A DNA stretch of 64,000 nucleotides, from NCBI GenBank assembly GCA_020025305.1, contig JAHHSG010000004.1, positions 37,206 to 101,205 of the forward strand, in the 5' to 3' direction. This DNA comes from Oscillospiraceae bacterium (lineage in GTDB: Bacteria; Bacillota; Clostridia; Oscillospirales; Oscillospiraceae). Of this stretch, positions 60,055-64,000 are shown piece by piece. The translations under genes and the position numbers were made by a program. Within the stretch, counting starts at the first letter, position 1. Each line of letters opens with the position of its first letter. The notes beneath the pieces are model-generated. The model did no database searches, had not been told where the DNA came from, and saw only the letters and a list, made by a program, of their open reading frames with translations.

Positions 60055-60462
60055 TTACACCTCCTCGTCCATCATCACGGAAAAGAGCACATTGATCCGC
60101 TCATGACGTCCTTGCAGATATAGCCAGCCAAAGAGTGCTTCCAGTGCCGTGGCCTGCTGATATTCCCCACGGCTGGTATTGCGTGGCACGGTATGGACGT
60201 TGGCGTTGCGTCCACGACGAAAGACTGCCTGCTCCTCTTCTGTGAGGAGCGGCAGGATTTTCTCAGAAAGGCGGCACTGTGCCTTCGCACACACCAGCGC
60301 AATCGTGGCCCGGTGCAAGCCCTTGCCGGTCGCCTTTCCATGGACACAGAGCCAGGTACGCACCAGCAGCTCATAGACAGCATCCCCCAGATGCGCAAGA
60401 CCGATACTGCTGATGCCCCGAATCTCATCCGCCGACATTTCTACGGAAAAATAATCGTTCAT
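60055..60462 (-). CDS. mrnC: Mini-ribonuclease III MrnC
   Basis: 135 residues. Catalytic RNase III-type domain without dsRBD, maturing 23S rRNA. LAHLGDAVYELLVRTW has the acidic residue, and RRGRNANVHTVPRNTSRGEYQQATALEALFGWLYL (quoted as RNTSRGEYQQATALEALFG) is the family block. Start preceded by a weak site. Confidence 0.95.
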   Translation of the reverse strand: MNDYFSVEMSADEIRGISSIGLAHLGDAVYELLVRTWLCVHGKATGKGLHRATIALVCAKAQCRLSEKILPLLTEEEQAVFRRGRNANVHTVPRNTSRGEYQQATALEALFGWLYLQGRHERINVLFSVMMDEEV

Positions 60463-60609
60463 ATTAAAATCCTCATCACAGAATATTCTTCTTCAGTATG
60501 CCACCAAACCACCGTTTGTGCAAGCCTTTTCCGTCTCTGGCACATATGCCCTTTCCTCTCGGACAGAAAACACCCTGCAGGGTACTTTTGGTAACAACAG
60601 GAAACAGCT

Positions 60610-60747
60610 TTAAAGTATTCGGGGGCATTTTTTATTTGCCATGTTGCGAAGTTTGTTCTCCCCCATGCCGAAATATCGGCTGACTTCCGTGAATGTAAGC
60701 AAGAATTCATCCGAAAGATGAAGGGAACGATCAAAAAACAATACCAC
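60610..60747 (-). pseudogene. Excisionase (Xis)-like remnant
   Basis: On the minus strand a 45-codon frame with GTG start reads ...FLLTFTEVSRYFGMGENKLRNMANKK then stops. This lines up with the winged-helix core of the Tn916 excisionase ([20 protein letters not shown]): matches include S, YF, GENKLR. The remaining Xis C-terminus and an integrase are missing; no good ribosome-binding site is seen. Probably the relic of an integrative element. The rest of 60463-61000 has no gene I can support. Confidence 0.6.
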
Positions 60748-60999
60748 GGGTCCACTCTCACACCCTCACACGCTCTCCCGTCTTTTCTCCCATGGTATTT
60801 GTGTTGTAGTTAGAGAAGAATGAAGTTAGATTTGGGTTAAGATGTATTTGGGTGACATACCTGTCTTTAATTTAACGCAAGCAAATCTACACTGCCGCAA
60901 GAAAGTTTTACGCCGCTTTTATCCCACTCATCCTATCTGCACAATCCCTTCTTTTCCTTTCTGAATATACGTCGAATCACCCCTCATTCCGCCGCTTCT

Positions 61000-61029
61000 G
61001 TATAAGGGCATTTTCACTGGGAAATACTG
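61000..61029 (+). promoter_or_regulatory. Candidate sigma-F/sigma-G promoter of sigG
   Basis: GTATAAG, 16-bp spacer, AATACTG, near the forespore pattern G-AT- and CATA-TA with mismatches. It would start transcription about 20 nt before sigG. Confidence 0.35.
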
Positions 61030-61057
61030 TTTTTATCACGACGGCGGAGGCAGGGAT

Positions 61058-61828
61058 ATGCACACTAAAGTAGAAATCTGCGGAGTGAATACAACGCAGC
61101 TGCAGGTTCTAAAAAATGACGAAATGATGGCGCTGCTGCGCCGCAGCAAAGAAGGTGACACGGCAGCTCGAGAACAGCTGATCTACGGTAATCTTCGGCT
61201 GGTGCTGTCCGTCATCCAGAAGTTTTCCGGACGTGGTGAGCAGATGGACGATCTTTTTCAAGTGGGCTGCATCGGCCTTATGAAGGCCATTGACAATTTC
61301 GATGTGAATCAGGGTGTTCGCTTCTCCACCTATGGCGTTCCCATGATTGTGGGTGAGATTCGCCGTTATCTTCGAGATAACAGTGCCATTCGTGTCAGCC
61401 GCAGTCTGCGGGATACTGCTTATCGTGTATTACAGACGCGAGAGCAGCTGATGCGCCAGCACCAGCAGGAGCCCACAGTGGAGGAGATTGCCGCCGCTTT
61501 GGAGATTCCCCGGGAGGATGTCGTATTCGCAATGGAGGCCATCAGCGACCCGGTTTCCCTCTACGAGCCTCTCTACTCCGACAGCGGTGATGCCCTGTGC
61601 GTCATGGATCAAGTCTGTGACAATACGGCAGGTGACGAAAGCTGGATTGAACAGCTGGCCTTAAAGGATGCCATCTCTCGCTTAGGAGAACGAGAACGGC
61701 ACATTCTGGCGCTGCGCTTCTATCAGGGAAAGACCCAGATGGAGGTTTCCCGTCAGATCGGTATCTCTCAAGCGCAGGTGAGCCGCTTAGAGAAAAATGC
61801 CATCTGCAGCATCAAAAAAAGTCTATAA
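61058..61828 (+). CDS. sigG: Sporulation sigma factor SigG
   Basis: 256 residues. Late forespore sigma factor. The N-terminal KVEICGVNTTQLQVL is diagnostic of SigG. Region 2: LRLVLSVIQKFSGRG, DDLFQVGCIGLMKAIDNFD, FSTYGVPMIVGEIRRYLRD; region 4.2: SRQIGISQAQVSRLEKNA. The ATG follows GGCGGAGG. It is separate from sigE here, though in Bacillus it follows it. Confidence 0.97.
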   Translation: MHTKVEICGVNTTQLQVLKNDEMMALLRRSKEGDTAAREQLIYGNLRLVLSVIQKFSGRGEQMDDLFQVGCIGLMKAIDNFDVNQGVRFSTYGVPMIVGEIRRYLRDNSAIRVSRSLRDTAYRVLQTREQLMRQHQQEPTVEEIAAALEIPREDVVFAMEAISDPVSLYEPLYSDSGDALCVMDQVCDNTAGDESWIEQLALKDAISRLGERERHILALRFYQGKTQMEVSRQIGISQAQVSRLEKNAICSIKKSL

Positions 61829-61864
61829 AAAAGAGTGCGGTTCCCTGTGGAACTGCACTCTTTT
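61828..61864. terminator. Bidirectional terminator between sigG and glnS
   Basis: AAAAAGAGTGC.GTTCC / GGAAC.GCACTCTTTTT stem-loop between convergent genes. Confidence 0.9.
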
Positions 61865-61874
61865 TACATATTGC

Positions 61875-63614
61875 TTACTTCTTGAAACCGTCTTTTAGCG
61901 AGACACTGCGGTTAAAGACCAAATGGTCGGCACGGCTGTCCCGGTTATCCAGGCAAAAGTAGCCCAAACGCATGAACTGGAACGTAGGCGCATTGATGCC
62001 GGTGCGGTTTTCCTGTTTATCAAAAGCAGCGGCCACCTGTTCCAAAGACTTCTCCACTTTACAGCCGGTGAGAACCTCCAGAGAGGCGGGGTTCAGGCAA
62101 TCCATAAAATTCTTTTCACCGCTGTCAGGATCGGCGTCGGAGAACAGGTTATCGTAGAGGCGAATTTCCGCATCTGCACAGTTGTCGGCATCTACCCAAT
62201 GAATGGTCGCCCCCTTGACCTTACGTCCATCCGCAGGGTTGCCGCCGCGGCTATCAGGATCGTAGGTAGCCAGAATCTCGGTGACATCACCGTTTTCATC
62301 TTTCACACAGCCGGTACACTGGATAAGATAAGTACCCTTCAAGCGGCACTCGGGGCCGTTGGGATAGAGACGCTTATACTTGGGAATGGGGTTCTCCAGA
62401 AAATCGTCAGATTCCACGAACAGGTGGCGGGAGAACGTAACCGTACGAGTTCCGGCTTCGGGATCGTTCGGGTTGTTCTCCACCTGAAACTCCTCCACCT
62501 GCCCCTCAGGGTAGTTGGTAATGGTCAGCTTTACAGGGCGCAGCACCGCCATCACGCGCTGTGCGTGATCGTTCAAATCCTCTCTGAGACAGTGTTCCAA
62601 GAAACTATACTCCACCACACTGGTGGCCTTGGCAACGCCGATCCGCTCACAGAAATTGCGGATCGCCGCAGGAGTATAGCCTCGGCGGCGCAGACCACAC
62701 AGCGTAGGCATACGCGGATCGTCCCAGCCGGAAACCTTGCCGCCCTCCACCAGTGCGCGCAGCTTGCGCTTGCTCATGACGGTATGGTCAATGCCCAAAC
62801 GGGCAAACTCAATCTGGCGGGGCTTGGCGGGCACATGACAGTGTTCCACCACCCAATTGTAGAGGGGACGATGATCCTCAAACTCCAGAGAGCACAAGCT
62901 GTGGGTAATGCCTTCCAGTGCATCCTCAATGGGGTGTGCAAAGTCATACATGGGATAGATGCACCATTTGTCACCCTGTCGATGATGGTGCATATGGTTG
63001 ATACGGTAGATGACGGGATCTCGCATATTGAAATTGCCGCTGGCCAGATCAATCTTGGCACGCAGCGTCATCGCACCGTTAGGAAACTCACCGGCACGCA
63101 TACGCCGGAAGAGATCCAAACTCTCCTCCACCGGACGGTCACGGTAGGGACTGGTGGCGGGCACGCCGACGCTGCCGCGAAACTCCTTAAATTGCTCGGG
63201 GGTCAGCTCACAGACATAGGCCAGCCCTTGCTTGATAAGATCCTCGGCGCACTGATACATGGTGTCAAAATAATCCGATGCATAGTAGAACCGATCACCC
63301 CAATCAAAACCCAGCCAGTGAATATCCTGCTGAATTGCATCTACGAACTCAACATCCTCCTTGGTGGGGTTGGTGTCATCCATACGAAGGTTGCACATAC
63401 CGCCGTACTTCTCTGCCGTACCAAAGTCGATCACCAGTGCCTTGCAGTGACCAATGTGCAGATAGCCATTCGGCTCAGGCGGAAAACGGGTGTGAACGGT
63501 CATTCCCTGGAACTGCCCACCCTCTGCGATGTCCTCGTCGATATAGTTATGGATAAAATTTTTGCTCTCAGAAGCCTCCACAGCCTCAGAGGGGGTTCTT
63601 TTCTCCTCGGTCAT
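61875..63614 (-). CDS. glnS: Glutaminyl-tRNA synthetase
   Basis: 579 residues. Class I enzyme charging tRNA-Gln directly. HIGH motif FPPEPNGYLHIGHCKAL near residue 46, KMSKS variant VMSKRKLRALVEGG, and two C-terminal anticodon barrels. A YqeY domain is absent. The ATG at 63614 follows AAGGAG; 11 more codons are open upstream without a site. Many Firmicutes instead use GatCAB; a GlnRS here means that tRNA-Gln can be charged without transamidation. No frame problem seen. Confidence 0.95.
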   Translation of the reverse strand: MTEEKRTPSEAVEASESKNFIHNYIDEDIAEGGQFQGMTVHTRFPPEPNGYLHIGHCKALVIDFGTAEKYGGMCNLRMDDTNPTKEDVEFVDAIQQDIHWLGFDWGDRFYYASDYFDTMYQCAEDLIKQGLAYVCELTPEQFKEFRGSVGVPATSPYRDRPVEESLDLFRRMRAGEFPNGAMTLRAKIDLASGNFNMRDPVIYRINHMHHHRQGDKWCIYPMYDFAHPIEDALEGITHSLCSLEFEDHRPLYNWVVEHCHVPAKPRQIEFARLGIDHTVMSKRKLRALVEGGKVSGWDDPRMPTLCGLRRRGYTPAAIRNFCERIGVAKATSVVEYSFLEHCLREDLNDHAQRVMAVLRPVKLTITNYPEGQVEEFQVENNPNDPEAGTRTVTFSRHLFVESDDFLENPIPKYKRLYPNGPECRLKGTYLIQCTGCVKDENGDVTEILATYDPDSRGGNPADGRKVKGATIHWVDADNCADAEIRLYDNLFSDADPDSGEKNFMDCLNPASLEVLTGCKVEKSLEQVAAAFDKQENRTGINAPTFQFMRLGYFCLDNRDSRADHLVFNRSVSLKDGFKK

Positions 63615-63824
63615 TCTCTCACACTCCTTAAAATCATTCTTTTGCATAAATGCAAGTCAATTATTTATTATATCCTCTACCCGCCATAAATGCAAGAGCA
63701 GCACCGGAAAAACTCCTGTTTTCTTAGCGCATCACAGCCTTCCGTTTATTCTGGGAATACACCAGCGGAATGTGTGCTTTTTCCGGTGTGCAGCAATGAT
63801 ACTTTACACATTTCAAACGGCACA

Positions 63825-63853
63825 AAAGGGGCGCAGGTCTCCCTACGTCCCTT
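63825..63853 (-). terminator. Terminator of the GGGtGRT gene
   Basis: Minus-strand AAAGGG.GTAGG-GAGA-CCTGC.CCCTTTT. The part 63650-63824 upstream of glnS shows no gene. Confidence 0.7.
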
Positions 63854-63873
63854 TATATACACGATAATGTCGC

Positions 63874-64000
63874 TCAGCCCTTCAAAGACTCCTCGACTGC
63901 CACAGCGACAGCCACCGTAGCACCGACCATGGGGTTGTTGCCCATGCCCAGGAAGCCCATCATCTCCACGTGTGCGGGGACGGAGGAGGAACCTGCGAAC
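63874..64000 (-). CDS. GGGtGRT protein, C-terminal fragment at window edge
   Basis: The last 41 residues are visible, FAGSSSVPAHVEMMGFLGMG and then NNPMVGATVAVAVAVEE and SLKG. This matches the conserved end of the GGGtGRT family of about 330 residues, an uncharacterised protein conserved in anaerobic Firmicutes and Fusobacteria. The gene begins right of the window. Confidence 0.85.
   Translation of the reverse strand, partial: FAGSSSVPAHVEMMGFLGMGNNPMVGATVAVAVAVEESLKG

Noticed and set aside
60459..60761. 100-codon minus-strand frame before mrnC
   Set aside because: Composition is odd and it covers the Xis-like frame in another register; the Xis-like reading is the better explanation.
61923..63689. 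588-codon open frame opposite glnS
   Set aside because: Antisense of a strongly conserved synthetase, no ribosome site and no domain.
1..64000. tRNA genes, CRISPR repeats and complete insertion sequences
   Set aside because: None was recognised on either strand by eye; a covariance-model scan would be needed to exclude a tRNA fully.

Overview
The window reads as chromosomal core DNA of a spore-forming Clostridia member. Evidence seen: sporulation genes spoIIAA-spoIIAB-sigF, spoIIGA-sigE, sigG, spoVM, yunB, gerW(ytfJ)-like and ymxH-like; an ispH-ribosomal S1 fusion; a class A RNase P RNA; a valS T-box; an FMN riboswitch; and a C-terminal fragment of a GGGtGRT protein at the right edge. The moderate G+C (roughly 50-55% by eye) and these neighbourhoods suggest an Oscillospiraceae-type gut anaerobe of the Flavonifractor/Oscillibacter kind. 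That placement is inference. No rRNA, tRNA, CRISPR array, complete insertion sequence or phage was recognised.

Layout. 1-5 kb (minus): hprK - ROK glucokinase - murB - rapZ - yvcK, linking carbon regulation to wall synthesis. 5-8.1 kb: rpmB, a DUF2500 protein and pcrA. 8.2-10.5 kb (plus): a LexA-box promoter, a 37-residue membrane miniprotein, a radical SAM/HhH protein and a DUF4130 protein, probably an SOS-controlled DNA-repair operon. 10.5-15 kb (minus): the spoIIA operon, then valS with its T-box. 15-20 kb: ligA, yunB, murD and rnpB. 20-22.5 kb: an amino-acid ABC transporter. 22.5-26 kb (minus): a SPOCS/LysM protein, spoVM and two more miniproteins, DUF951 and rarA. 26-29.3 kb: nth, an Xre-type regulator, sigE and spoIIGA. 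29.6-33.5 kb (plus): FMN riboswitch and ribD-ribE-ribBA-ribH. 33.6-37 kb (minus): cysteine desulfurase-like gene with a DUF3343 partner, ispF-ispD-carD. 37-48 kb (minus): GNAT, ispH-S1, plsC, cmk, a BaiN-type flavoprotein, an RpiR regulator, rluB, dacF, gerW-like, DUF2953, scpB-scpA and a site-2 protease. 48-53.5 kb: a small membrane protein, tsf, rpsB, ymxH-like and two tandem glutamate dehydrogenase genes. 53.7-56.7 kb: feoA-feoB-FeoB-associated protein and a divergent DtxR-type repressor. 56.7-64 kb: pepD, rqcH/fbpA-like, mrnC, a 0.6-kb gap holding an excisionase-like remnant, sigG, glnS and the GGGtGRT fragment.

The two observations I rate highest are these. First, a consensus sigma-A promoter at 8235-8263 carries one LexA box in its spacer and a second just downstream, and drives a miniprotein plus an uncharacterised radical SAM/DUF4130 repair pair. 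Second, the downstream member of the tandem glutamate dehydrogenase pair has the catalytic lysine of the family replaced by alanine, beside an intact paralogue, which suggests a GDH pseudoenzyme or an enzyme of new specificity.
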